A stretch of DNA of 64,000 nucleotides from Flavobacterium rivuli WB 3.3-2 = DSM 21788. Lineage in GTDB: Bacteria > Bacteroidota > Bacteroidia > Flavobacteriales > Flavobacteriaceae. The notes under the pieces are model-generated. The model had not been told where the DNA came from. It ran no database searches and saw only the letters and a list, made by a program, of their open reading frames with translations. Positions 32,264 through 40,723 of the stretch are shown piece by piece. Position 1 is the first letter of the stretch. Each line of letters starts with the position of its first letter. The stretch is from positions 372,001 through 436,000 of the forward strand of contig NZ_KB899969.1 of assembly GCF_000378485.1 (NCBI RefSeq), read 5' to 3'. The translations under genes and the position numbers were made by a program.

Positions 32264-32992
32264 TTAGTTTTTAATAATTTTAATTTGTGCAGTTTTATTT
32301 TGTTGCGTTGTAAAACGTGCAAAATATACAGCCGATGTTAATCCTGAAAGGTCTATAACCTGGTTGTCGTTTTTAATAGCAATTGTTTTTACTACCTGTC
32401 CGTTAATGTTTACTACCTGTAATGTTGCAGTTTGATTTGCACTTACTTCAAGCTGGTTTTTTACTACAGTGTTTTTAACAGTAATGCCCATGTTTTGCAA
32501 AGCAGAAAAATCGGTAAGGCTGGCAGCAGGAGAATATACATAGTTAAACGTTCTTAATACTTCCAGGATCTCGCCACTGTCGCTCACCTTTACAAGGCTT
32601 AAAGAATAAGTAACAGGATCTACACCATTGCCCGGATTCGCATTTTGAAAATGATCTCCTTCAGGATTTGTTTCGCCCGGCTGTAATGTTAACCCGGCAA
32701 CATCTGAAGGCACTGTAGACCCGGCAGAAATATTAAAATAGCATTCTGTACCAAAACAAAACTGTATGTTCATATTAGTAGGGTTGCTCAATGAGTTTGC
32801 TTTTAGCTTTAGGTTAATAGGCTCATCTGACAGGTTTGTAACAACAAGGTTAATTTTAGCCCTTTCTGTAAGGTTACTGAATGTAAATGTTTGCCCTTCG
32901 GTAATTTCCTCATCGTTGCCTAAAATAGAAACAACCTGTGCCTGTACTGATGCGCTAATGGCGAATAATGCTAAAAGGATAATTTTTTTCAT
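32264..32992 (-). CDS. T9SS-exported protein of unknown function
   Basis: 242 residues from the ATG at 32992 (signal peptide MKKIILLALFAISASVQAQ). The body (about 20-165) is a beta-sandwich-like domain with LVVTNLSDEPINLKLK, reminiscent of Ig/Abp1-type folds, containing two Cys (QFCFGTECYF). A T9SS sorting domain ends the protein (residues ~168-242: LEVSANQTATLQVVNING, VYFARFTT). Between two thiol-related genes; two Cys may be substrate of them. Confidence 0.75.
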   Translation of the reverse strand: MKKIILLALFAISASVQAQVVSILGNDEEITEGQTFTFSNLTERAKINLVVTNLSDEPINLKLKANSLSNPTNMNIQFCFGTECYFNISAGSTVPSDVAGLTLQPGETNPEGDHFQNANPGNGVDPVTYSLSLVKVSDSGEILEVLRTFNYVYSPAASLTDFSALQNMGITVKNTVVKNQLEVSANQTATLQVVNINGQVVKTIAIKNDNQVIDLSGLTSAVYFARFTTQQNKTAQIKIIKN

Positions 32993-33031
32993 GGTAATAG
33001 TAGTTATAAATTGCAATTTGTTTGTAATTAA

Positions 33032-33069
33032 AAGGCTACCGGAACCAGATAACCGGTTTCCGATAGCTT
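33032..33069. terminator. Hairpin between two T9SS genes
   Basis: GCTACCGGAACC (33035-33046) pairs imperfectly with GGTTTCCGATAGC (33055-33067), with T-rich flanks in both directions. It ends the 33104-34606 gene on the minus strand, so the next gene needs read-through or its own promoter. Confidence 0.65.
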
Positions 33070-33103
33070 TTTTGTGGAATTAATTTGTTAAAATAGTTTA
33101 TGC

Positions 33104-34606
33104 TTATTCAATAATTATTTTTTCTGTTTTTTGTGTAGTTGCACCTTTTATTTGTGCTACATACATACCTTTTTGCAGGCCGCCTATGTTTATACTGTTA
33201 CCGTCTGTAATGTTTTTTGCAGTATGTACAATTTTTCCTGTAAGATCCATAATAGTAATATTTACAGGCTCCTGAGTCGTAAAATTAAGAATGCCTTTTG
33301 TAGGGTTAGGATATACAGCAAAATGTTTGCTATCAATACCTGGTGTAGCAGCTACAGATGATGTTATCAGGGCTGCATCGAGCATAATTGATGCGCCAAA
33401 GTTGCCATCTAAATATTCATAAATTTGTGTGTCGCCATTATATATCTCTACACCATGCACTTCATCTGCTGTAAGGCTGTATGTCCATCCGTCACGGTAA
33501 GAATCCCTAAGTTCTATTTTATAACAATCATCGCCTTCCGGTAATGTTACCATTGTAGATATCATTGTGTTGGCATCTGGTCCGCCTGCTCCACCCGCAG
33601 AGGCAGGGCCTGGTGTATAAGGTCCGCCACTTGCAACTACAGTGCCACTCGCCGTTCTTATTTTCCATGAAATTTCTCCTGGATAAGCATCAGTATGTAT
33701 TCTTACTTCCAGTTCACGATTAGTTTGAGCAGCGTGAAATGCTTCAATATCAACTTCTTCGTTTAGTAAAGCTGGGTACGGCGGAGTCATACCATTAATG
33801 CTGGTAACCTCTACAGTATGCGCTGCATTGGCTGTAAATGTTGAGCTGTCAAAAGTAATAGTGGTTGTGCCATATTGTGCTATACCGGTAGAGCTGCTGT
33901 ACTGCTTGGTAGAAAGTATGTTGCCATTTTCCTTTAGTACTACAGTTGCACTCAACATACGGTTTGTACCCAGGTTTTTTACTTTAGCTTTATAAACACC
34001 ATCTGCCTGGCAAAAATATCCGGCGGCAAGATCAGTAAATCTTCCTTTATCATTAATGCCCAACATTGTTTCTGCGGCGCAGTTGCTATTTATCTGGTTT
34101 CTTAACTCTACAGCTGTGGGTTGTGTAAGTTCTGTGGTTTGGTAGTTGGGGCATATCATGTATACAGTAGGGAAATATTGTAAATTATATGCTACAGATA
34201 TATCTCCGTTCGTATCGTCAATAATTGGGTAAGGCGAGTGTTGTGTCCAGTCGCCCCTGGTAGCCCTTGTGTCAGATGGTATATTAGTACCGTAAATACT
34301 TTCTACAGATGTACCCGGATCGCCTTCTATAAAAAGAACAACAGTTTCTTCAGATCCTCCCATGCCGTAAGACTCATGTAAGTCGGCAAGGGCTTCTGTA
34401 CCATGGTATGCCCAGCAAGGACCACACCACGTTGCAGAAATATCTATAATAACTGTTTTTCCTGCATCCAGGTATTCATACAAATGATGTTGTACGCCAT
34501 TAATATCTGTAGCGGTAAAGTCGGGGGCTATGCTGCCATTTGCTAACTGCGCCTGTGCAGTTAAACCCGCAAATACCAGCATTGCGCTAAGTAGAGTTTT
34601 TTTCAT
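33104..34606 (-). CDS. Thioredoxin-fold protein with T9SS sorting domain
   Basis: 500 residues: signal peptide (1-19), an AhpC/TSA-type thioredoxin domain (about 22-180) with active site ATWCGPC (C61, C64), a middle part with two beta-sandwich regions (about 190-410, including RDSYRDGWTYS, a motif often seen in such secreted proteins), and a T9SS sorting domain (FAVYPNPTKGILNFT to the end). A surface-exported thiol oxidoreductase. Divergent from the TlpA/DUF6029 pair across a 277-base promoter region with no other feature seen. Confidence 0.88.
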   Translation of the reverse strand: MKKTLLSAMLVFAGLTAQAQLANGSIAPDFTATDINGVQHHLYEYLDAGKTVIIDISATWCGPCWAYHGTEALADLHESYGMGGSEETVVLFIEGDPGTSVESIYGTNIPSDTRATRGDWTQHSPYPIIDDTNGDISVAYNLQYFPTVYMICPNYQTTELTQPTAVELRNQINSNCAAETMLGINDKGRFTDLAAGYFCQADGVYKAKVKNLGTNRMLSATVVLKENGNILSTKQYSSSTGIAQYGTTTITFDSSTFTANAAHTVEVTSINGMTPPYPALLNEEVDIEAFHAAQTNRELEVRIHTDAYPGEISWKIRTASGTVVASGGPYTPGPASAGGAGGPDANTMISTMVTLPEGDDCYKIELRDSYRDGWTYSLTADEVHGVEIYNGDTQIYEYLDGNFGASIMLDAALITSSVAATPGIDSKHFAVYPNPTKGILNFTTQEPVNITIMDLTGKIVHTAKNITDGNSINIGGLQKGMYVAQIKGATTQKTEKIIIE

Positions 34607-34883
34607 GTAAGTAAATGTTTGTTAGTTATGTTTTTTTAATAGACCCGAAAATTATGTAAAAAAAATGTTAACTGAGAATATTTCAATAAAAATATTCATT
34701 GATACTTTAATTTTTATTAAAATATCATTATTAATGCAGTATGATTTAATTTTATGCTGTAAAAATGGCATTTTAATAATTCTACTAACTCCATAGGATT
34801 ATAATTTTCCTTAAAAACAGATAATTAGAATAATTTTTTTTTAATATTGCCACACAACAATTTTTTACTTAAAATATTACATA

Positions 34884-35360
34884 ATGAAAAAAATTTTACT
34901 GCTTTTACTATTAATGTCGGGAACGGCGTGGGCGCAAAAAGAGATGCCTAACGTTACCATACAGTCAGTAAACAATAAATCGCTTAACGTTAAAAATGAT
35001 TTTAGCGAAAAAGATAAATTATATATTTTTTCGTTTTGGGCTACATGGTGTGTACCGTGTATTAATGAGCTCGATGCTATTAATGAGCATTATGCCGACT
35101 GGAGTAAAGAACTTAATATGGAGGTTGTTGCCATATCTATAGATGATGCCCGTACACAAAAACGCGTTAAACCTTTGCTTAACGGGAAAAAATGGCCTTA
35201 CACAGTATTGCTGGATGCTAACCAGGATGTAAAGAGGGCTCTTGGCATTGCTAACGTACCTTATACAATTGTTGTAAAAAATAAAAAAGTGGTTTACATA
35301 CATAATGGTTACAGCCAGGGAGGCGAAATAGAATTGTATAATAAACTGAAGGAGCTGTAG
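34884..35360 (+). CDS. TlpA-like thioredoxin protein
   Basis: 158 residues, signal peptide to AWAQ, then a TlpA/ResA-type domain with active site WATWCVPC (C56, C59) and the cis-Pro segment NVPYTIVV. Periplasmic thiol-disulphide exchange. It is 3 bases before the DUF6029 gene and divergent from the T9SS thioredoxin gene, so these four or five genes likely act together on disulphides of exported proteins. Confidence 0.9.
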   Translation: MKKILLLLLLMSGTAWAQKEMPNVTIQSVNNKSLNVKNDFSEKDKLYIFSFWATWCVPCINELDAINEHYADWSKELNMEVVAISIDDARTQKRVKPLLNGKKWPYTVLLDANQDVKRALGIANVPYTIVVKNKKVVYIHNGYSQGGEIELYNKLKEL

Positions 35361-35363
35361 GTA

Positions 35364-37076
35364 ATGAAAAAAATAGTATCGCTGCTGCTTTTAACGTTAA
35401 CTGCCGGCACAATAACGGCACAGGATAATGATAGCCTGCCTAAAAAAGATTACGGAAAAATTTATGGTGGGTTCGAGTCTAATTCACAATGGTATTTAAA
35501 CGATAAAGGTACCGGTGTAAACCAGGATGCCGCCCCTATAAACGGTAAACCCATTCGCTCTAACAGTTACCTGCTTGTTAATTACCAGTATAAAGGCTTT
35601 AGTGCCGGTATTCAGGCCGAAGCTTATGAGCCTTACGCTCTGCTTAATTACAACCCCGGTTTTAAAGGTACTAATGTGGGTACGTGGTATGCCAGTTATA
35701 AAACTGCTAAGCTGGAAATTACAGGCGGCTATTTTTATGAGCAGTTTGGCAGTGGGTTATTGCTTCGTGCCTGGGAAGACCGCGCCCTTGGTATAAATAC
35801 CGCTCTTCGTGGTGGGCGTGTGCTTTATAGAGTGTCAGACAATGTTAAGCTCACCGCTCTTTACGGCAGGCAACGATCTGGATTTGGTGTTTCTAATGGA
35901 GATATTTATGGTTTTGATGCCGATTTTAACCTGAGTAAACTGTTTAATTTTGAACAGTCAGATCTTTCTTTTGGTACTACATACGTGGGGCGCTATGAAA
36001 AGATAAATATACCAAACCCTAATTTTGATGCGCTTACAAATGCTGTAGGTGGCCGGGTAAACTTTATACATGATGCCTTTTACATATCGGGAGAATATAA
36101 TTACAAGCAAAAAGATGGCGTACTGGATGTGCAAAATAAAATTGATAACAATTTTGTAAAGCCCGGTAGTGCTGTGCTTGTAAACCTGGGCTACTCTAAA
36201 CAGGGGCTTGGTATAGATGCCACACTGCGCCGTACAGAGAATTTTAAGTTTCTTAGCGAAAGGGAACCCGGTTTTGTAGATGCTACGTCATCTACCTTAA
36301 ATTATAACGATAAGGTATTAAACTTTACTCCGGCACTTACTAAACAGCACCACAGCAACCTTGCAAATATCTATGTTTTTCAGGCGCAAAGTAAGGTAGA
36401 TTTTATTGGCACGCAAATACTAAAAGCGGGCGAAACCGGTGGGCAGATAGATGTGTTTTATGATTTTGCCAAAGGCACTGCTATAGGGGGTAAATATGGT
36501 ACTAAACTGGCAGTAAATGTGTCCAGCTGGTACAACCTGGCGGGTACATACCGCTTGGCGCCGGCGCAATATGATACCAAGTTTTTTGGCGTAGGAGAAA
36601 AGTATTTCTCTGATTATAATATGGAGATACGCAAGCAATGGAGCGAGTCATGGCATACAGCATTTTATTACATAAACCAGTTTTATAATAAAGAGTGGCT
36701 TGAGGGTGGAGATAAAGTAAAAACAAATATTGTTACCGGCGAAGCTACCTATAACTTTAACCCTAAAACATCTATAAGGCTGGAGGCAGAACACATGTGG
36801 GCCGATGCCGATAAAAAGAACTGGGCGGGTGGCACCGTAGAGTTTAACCTTAATGATACTTACTCAATATATGTTTGGGATATTTATAACTACGGTAACG
36901 ACGATCCTAAAAAACAAACGCACTATTACAATTTTGGCGGTGCCTACCGCATAGGTGCTACACGCATTGCTGCAAACTACGGCAGGCAGCGTGGTGGCCT
37001 TGTATGTGTGGGCGGTGTATGCCGCTTTGTGCCAGAGAGTACCGGTTTTACATTAAACATCAGCACAGCTTTTTAA
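35364..37076 (+). CDS. DUF6029 family outer-membrane protein
   Basis: 570 residues, signal peptide to ITAQ. The DUF6029 pattern is clear: GKIYGGFESNSQWYLND, then PIRSNSYLLVNYQYKGFSAGIQ and ELTGGYFYEQFGSGL-like strands (quoted in parts), ending GFTLNISTAF. About 18-20 amphipathic strands, so a barrel. Coupled to tlpA by a 3-base gap. Consistently found near Omp28 and thioredoxin genes in flavobacteria. Substrate unknown. Confidence 0.88.
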   Translation: MKKIVSLLLLTLTAGTITAQDNDSLPKKDYGKIYGGFESNSQWYLNDKGTGVNQDAAPINGKPIRSNSYLLVNYQYKGFSAGIQAEAYEPYALLNYNPGFKGTNVGTWYASYKTAKLEITGGYFYEQFGSGLLLRAWEDRALGINTALRGGRVLYRVSDNVKLTALYGRQRSGFGVSNGDIYGFDADFNLSKLFNFEQSDLSFGTTYVGRYEKINIPNPNFDALTNAVGGRVNFIHDAFYISGEYNYKQKDGVLDVQNKIDNNFVKPGSAVLVNLGYSKQGLGIDATLRRTENFKFLSEREPGFVDATSSTLNYNDKVLNFTPALTKQHHSNLANIYVFQAQSKVDFIGTQILKAGETGGQIDVFYDFAKGTAIGGKYGTKLAVNVSSWYNLAGTYRLAPAQYDTKFFGVGEKYFSDYNMEIRKQWSESWHTAFYYINQFYNKEWLEGGDKVKTNIVTGEATYNFNPKTSIRLEAEHMWADADKKNWAGGTVEFNLNDTYSIYVWDIYNYGNDDPKKQTHYYNFGGAYRIGATRIAANYGRQRGGLVCVGGVCRFVPESTGFTLNISTAF

Positions 37077-37099
37077 TGTATTATTTATAATATAGAGTC

Positions 37100-37130
37100 A
37101 TCCCTGTAAATAAAATTACAGGGATTTTTT
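37100..37130 (+). terminator. Rho-independent terminator after DUF6029
   Basis: ATCCCTGTAA (37100-37109) pairs with TTACAGGGAT (37116-37125), then six T's. Confidence 0.88.
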
Positions 37131-37205
37131 ATACATCGTGTTTTGCCATGCAATTTTTGTTAATATTTTGTCGTTTTGTAATGATAACCAATTAATATAC
37201 CTTAC

Positions 37206-37715
37206 ATGAAATTTATTTACGTATTGTTTGTTTACCTATACACCACCACTTTTTGTTTTGCACAAAAAACGTCTCAGGAGCTGGCATCGCATTTTATTAA
37301 AATAACCACTGATAATAATGTAGAGGGATATAAAAAGTTGTTTCCTACGGCAGAAACATTATCATTTTACATACGTGGTATAGATGCCAACGCTAAACTT
37401 GACGACCAGTTTTTTAAAACAGCCTATTTGAAGGGCGTTAACGATGCTGTGGCAAGTTTTTCTGAATTACAGGATGTACTGTCTCAAAAAGGTATCGACC
37501 TTAAAAAAGCCACCGTTACAAAAACAGAAACAAAGGCTAATGATATAGATATGAGCGAAGGCGGACAGGTAAACGGAGTTGCTAAAACAACTACTTTAAA
37601 TATTCATTTTACAGCCGGTAACCAAAAATATGTATTAACCATACCAAGTGCTATAGAAGTTAAGGGGCAGTGGTATGTAAGCGGCGAGCCGTATGAAGTG
37701 GCATCAGAAAACTAA
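37206..37715 (+). CDS. Hypothetical secreted protein
   Basis: 169 residues with a signal peptide (1-19, CFAQ). The mature part has a helical first half (ELASHFIKIT, LKGVNDAVASFSELQ) and a beta-rich end (TTTLNIHFTAG, YVLTIPSAIEVKGQWYVSGEP) as in SnoaL/NTF2-like periplasmic proteins, but I cannot assign a family. Monocistronic. Confidence 0.65.
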   Translation: MKFIYVLFVYLYTTTFCFAQKTSQELASHFIKITTDNNVEGYKKLFPTAETLSFYIRGIDANAKLDDQFFKTAYLKGVNDAVASFSELQDVLSQKGIDLKKATVTKTETKANDIDMSEGGQVNGVAKTTTLNIHFTAGNQKYVLTIPSAIEVKGQWYVSGEPYEVASEN

Positions 37716-37811
37716 ATTTATTACCTGCGGGGTTTAACGAATAATATTCGGGGTATATAAAATGATTGTAAATATCAATTTTATAAACCCTTTTTTTATT
37801 GAAAGGAAGAG

Positions 37812-38177
37812 TTATATAAAAACCTCGTCGGCAGGTGGGAAAACCGTTTCATCCTCAGAGAAATCAAGTATCTCTGCGCGCTCTACATAAAGCATAATTT
37901 CGTTAATGCCTTTTTTAAGGCTTAGCTCTGTGCTGTATTTACGGCTTGTAGCCAGTACCAGCCCCCCTTTAGACAGCCTGAAAAAGAATTTCCGGGCTAA
38001 ATTGCCATTTTTTGTAAAGGCAAAAAGCGCAATGTTATCGCGTATTGCGGCTATCATCATTTCACAATCCGATTTTTGCTTGCAGCTAATGCTTGTAAAA
38101 ATGGTTTTTCCTTTTCTCGATGTAAAAACAAATTTATACTCTCCGTTATACCGTTTGCTAATTACAAACATCCCCAT
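37812..38177 (-). CDS. YegP-like (DUF1508) protein
   Basis: 121 residues with two degenerate copies of the DUF1508 unit: FVISKRYNGEYKFVFTSRKGKTIFTS and FAFTKNGNLARKFFFRLSKGGLVLATS (given for position: about 4-29 and 52-78). Each is a short beta-meander followed by a helix. Cytoplasmic. E. coli YegP has unknown function. The second copy diverges from the family and is followed by an acidic tail. Confidence 0.75.
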   Translation of the reverse strand: MGMFVISKRYNGEYKFVFTSRKGKTIFTSISCKQKSDCEMMIAAIRDNIALFAFTKNGNLARKFFFRLSKGGLVLATSRKYSTELSLKKGINEIMLYVERAEILDFSEDETVFPPADEVFI

Positions 38178-38263
38178 AATTACTGTATTTTACCAAAATT
38201 GTGCAGCAAAATTTTAATTTACTATAGCTGCGATTCTCTTTTATATGCCCCAAAACTAACGCA

Positions 38264-38300
38264 TAAATGCCTGCCTAAATAATATTAAGGCAAGCATTTA
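38264..38300. terminator. Hairpin downstream of the 38380 gene
   Basis: TAAATGC-C-TGCCT (38264-38276) pairs with AGGCA-A-GCATTTA (38288-38300), 12 pairs with one mismatch. T tract on the minus strand is poor, so terminator function is uncertain. Confidence 0.4.
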
Positions 38301-38379
38301 TTAACAAAAAGGAATGGTTATCCTTATTGTAGCTGTAACAATTTTCTAATCAGGGCAATGCCTGTACAGAACAAACTTA

Positions 38380-38589
38380 CTATGCGCTAAGCGATATTTG
38401 CGGGTAAATTTCCCTTAATCTTTTCTTGAAGCTGTTAAGCGAATCTTCCGTATCAGATATTATTTTATAGCGTGAGCCGGCATCATAGCCTGTTCTTTCA
38501 AAGGCTATATTGTTTCTTTTTAGCATGCGCTCTATAAGGTCGTGGTCTATAACATGTTTGTACAAAGTTCTAAAAATAGTGATGTGCAT
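38380..38589 (-). CDS. Small hypothetical protein
   Basis: 69 residues, one helix-strand-helix unit (YKHVIDHDLIERMLKRNNIAFER, then YKIISDTEDSLNSFKKRLREIY). The alternation looks like a ferredoxin-like or ACT-type half-domain, but no family is recognised. Isolated gene; 209 bases on its 5' side hold no other gene. Confidence 0.5.
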   Translation of the reverse strand: MHITIFRTLYKHVIDHDLIERMLKRNNIAFERTGYDAGSRYKIISDTEDSLNSFKKRLREIYPQISLSA

Positions 38590-38798
38590 AGCTTTAGTTT
38601 TTTTGGTTATCAGTTACTTTTTTAGCGGGTAAAATGCCATGTTTAATGTAACAGGTTTCAACCTCTCAGATAAAAGTAATGAGAATCTTTTTTAAGAAGA
38701 TATGTCTTAATAAAACTTTAGCACTATTAGCAATTTGTTAACCTTGTGATTTAAATTTCGATACAAAAATGCCGAATTGTTACTTAATTGCATCATTT

Positions 38799-39359
38799 TT
38801 AATAGTATAACCTAAAATCTAACAGCTTACAGGCAGTATAATATTTTTGATGCAGCTCTTCAACAATTTCCACAACATCATCGGTATCTTCAAACAGGCT
38901 GAAGAATGCTTTGTCGAGCCCGCTGCTGCTCACTTTTACCGATTCTTCACCGTATCCCGATATTGCCTTGGCACCCGTGATGTCTAAAAAGTATTGTGCT
39001 TCCTCCTCTGTCAGGTCTAATATTTTGGCATTTGCAAAATGCAGTATCTTTCCTTTCATCCTGCCTTCAAAAAGCTCTGCTATTTCCTCCAGGCTATAGT
39101 AGTAATTGTTAATGCGAATGTTGTTAGCCTCGCCCGGCATTACCAGGTATATTATTTCGTAGTTTTTAAAGTTGTGGTCGTCATACAACAAGGCGTTCAG
39201 GCTTTCCTCTAATCCCTCTATAGTGTCGCAGGTTTTGTAAATGCTGTCTATGCCCTGGTTAAAAGCAAGGTCTTCCAGGTTTTTTACCACTTCGGTAGTG
39301 CTGTCAGTCTCCACATCGGCAACCGCTTCGAGGCAAAAAATAAATTTTTCATAATCCAT
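38799..39359 (-). CDS. DUF6642-like protein, possible inactive caspase/CHAT-fold relative
   Basis: 186 residues from the ATG at 39359 (MDYEKFIFCLEAVADVE); the longer upstream reading has no conserved features. The pattern resembles DUF6642: a first strand KFIFCLE, helix with IDSIYKTCDTIEGLEESL, then strand NYEIIYLVMPGE, a KGKILHFANAKIL strand and an acidic C-terminal helix. In relatives as I recall them the two strands end in His-Gly and a Cys; here they are PG and NA, so a catalytic dyad, if real, is lost. Cytoplasmic, monocistronic. Confidence 0.55.
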   Translation of the reverse strand: MDYEKFIFCLEAVADVETDSTTEVVKNLEDLAFNQGIDSIYKTCDTIEGLEESLNALLYDDHNFKNYEIIYLVMPGEANNIRINNYYYSLEEIAELFEGRMKGKILHFANAKILDLTEEEAQYFLDITGAKAISGYGEESVKVSSSGLDKAFFSLFEDTDDVVEIVEELHQKYYTACKLLDFRLYY

Positions 39360-39461
39360 ACAATTATGTTTTTGTGTAACAGTAACAAAACAAAAAGTAT
39401 ACCCAAAGTGTATTACACCGGCCTTTTGGCAGTATAAGTTCATGGGTGGGAAGAGTAGAGC

Positions 39462-40565
39462 TTACAGCGTGTAACTAAAGGTATCTTTTACATCGATTTC
39501 TTTCAGGTTGTCTACTATAGAATATTCTCCCGACAGGTTTATTCCTGTGGTAGTGCGTTCTAAAGTAATTTTAAGGAAACCATGCTTCATGATGCAATAG
39601 TTTTCAAGATGCACATTGTCTAATAAAGGATTATTAGGGCTGTAATTACTATCGCCTACATTTACTATAGAGTGCAACTCATCAAAACCACCCGCTCCGC
39701 AAACTACAAACGGTAGTATTTTACCGTCCGGGTATGTTTTATGAAAACGCTGGTAATTGTGCACGTGGCCGCTAAAAATTATATCGGGGCGCACGCCGCT
39801 TTCTTTAAAAGCATCTTCAAGAAATGTTATCATGGCAAGGCTCGAACCGTGGTTTTCGTCGGCAGTATAGGGCGCATGATGAATGGTTACAATTATTGCC
39901 TTATCTGGGCGTTCTTTGCCGGCGGCTATAAGTTCCTTTATAAACCATTTACGCTGGTCTTCGCCTATAAAACCATACTTAGGTACGTTACTGTGCAGTC
40001 CTATAATAGTTGCTAAAGGAGTATCAAACGTCCAGTATACATTAGGCTGCGTCATGCTTTTGCGGTTTACATCTTCGGCAAAAGGTATGTGCCGGCTTTC
40101 GGTATCGCAAAATACCGCTTTAAAAGCATCGAGGCTGTGGTAGGGTACAGGGTTGGTGGGGTTAACATCGCTGTCGTGATTACCGGCAATGGCAAATATA
40201 GGTCCCGGATAGTCTTTATAAGGTTTAAAAAATTGTTGCTCATATTGTTCTGCCTCGCCATAGTGGTATACCACATCGCCCAAGTGATAAAGGAATGCCG
40301 GCTTTTCTAAGGCGTCGCTACCGGCAATTTGCTGTATCAGTTGGCGGGCAATTTTTTGTTGGCCTTCCGGGTAGCGAATACCGCCGGTATCGCCTACCAT
40401 CTGGAAACTGAATTTATCGGGCGAAACTTCCGCAAATTTTTCCAGGTTAAGGTGGTAAGGGTAGTTATCTATGGCAGGCTGTAATATAAGGGCCTTATAG
40501 TTATCGTCTGGCTGGTTAAGTTTTATAATAGGGCGGTCATACTTTTTAGTAGGCTGAGTAGTCAT
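39462..40565 (-). CDS. Calcineurin-like metallophosphoesterase (purple acid phosphatase type)
   Basis: 367 residues without a signal peptide. All metal-site motifs are present: GDTGG (about 59), LGDVVYHYG, GNHDSD, VTIHHAPY and GHVHNYQRF. The last, with GHxHxYQR, is typical of purple acid phosphatase-like members of COG1409. Predicted dinuclear-metal phosphatase or phosphodiesterase in the cytoplasm. Spacing of 103 bases from the next gene; own promoter likely. Confidence 0.88.
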   Translation of the reverse strand: MTTQPTKKYDRPIIKLNQPDDNYKALILQPAIDNYPYHLNLEKFAEVSPDKFSFQMVGDTGGIRYPEGQQKIARQLIQQIAGSDALEKPAFLYHLGDVVYHYGEAEQYEQQFFKPYKDYPGPIFAIAGNHDSDVNPTNPVPYHSLDAFKAVFCDTESRHIPFAEDVNRKSMTQPNVYWTFDTPLATIIGLHSNVPKYGFIGEDQRKWFIKELIAAGKERPDKAIIVTIHHAPYTADENHGSSLAMITFLEDAFKESGVRPDIIFSGHVHNYQRFHKTYPDGKILPFVVCGAGGFDELHSIVNVGDSNYSPNNPLLDNVHLENYCIMKHGFLKITLERTTTGINLSGEYSIVDNLKEIDVKDTFSYTL

Positions 40566-40723
40566 AAAATAGGGGAAATAGGTAGTGCTTAAATAATAAT
40601 TGCAAGATAAGGCACACGCCGCATACCGCCATAGTCTTTTTGTGTTTTATAACTTAGTGGTAACATTTGAAGAAAAAGTGGGGCTCAAATCATTTACAAA
40701 ACAATTACTTAAATGATATGTAT

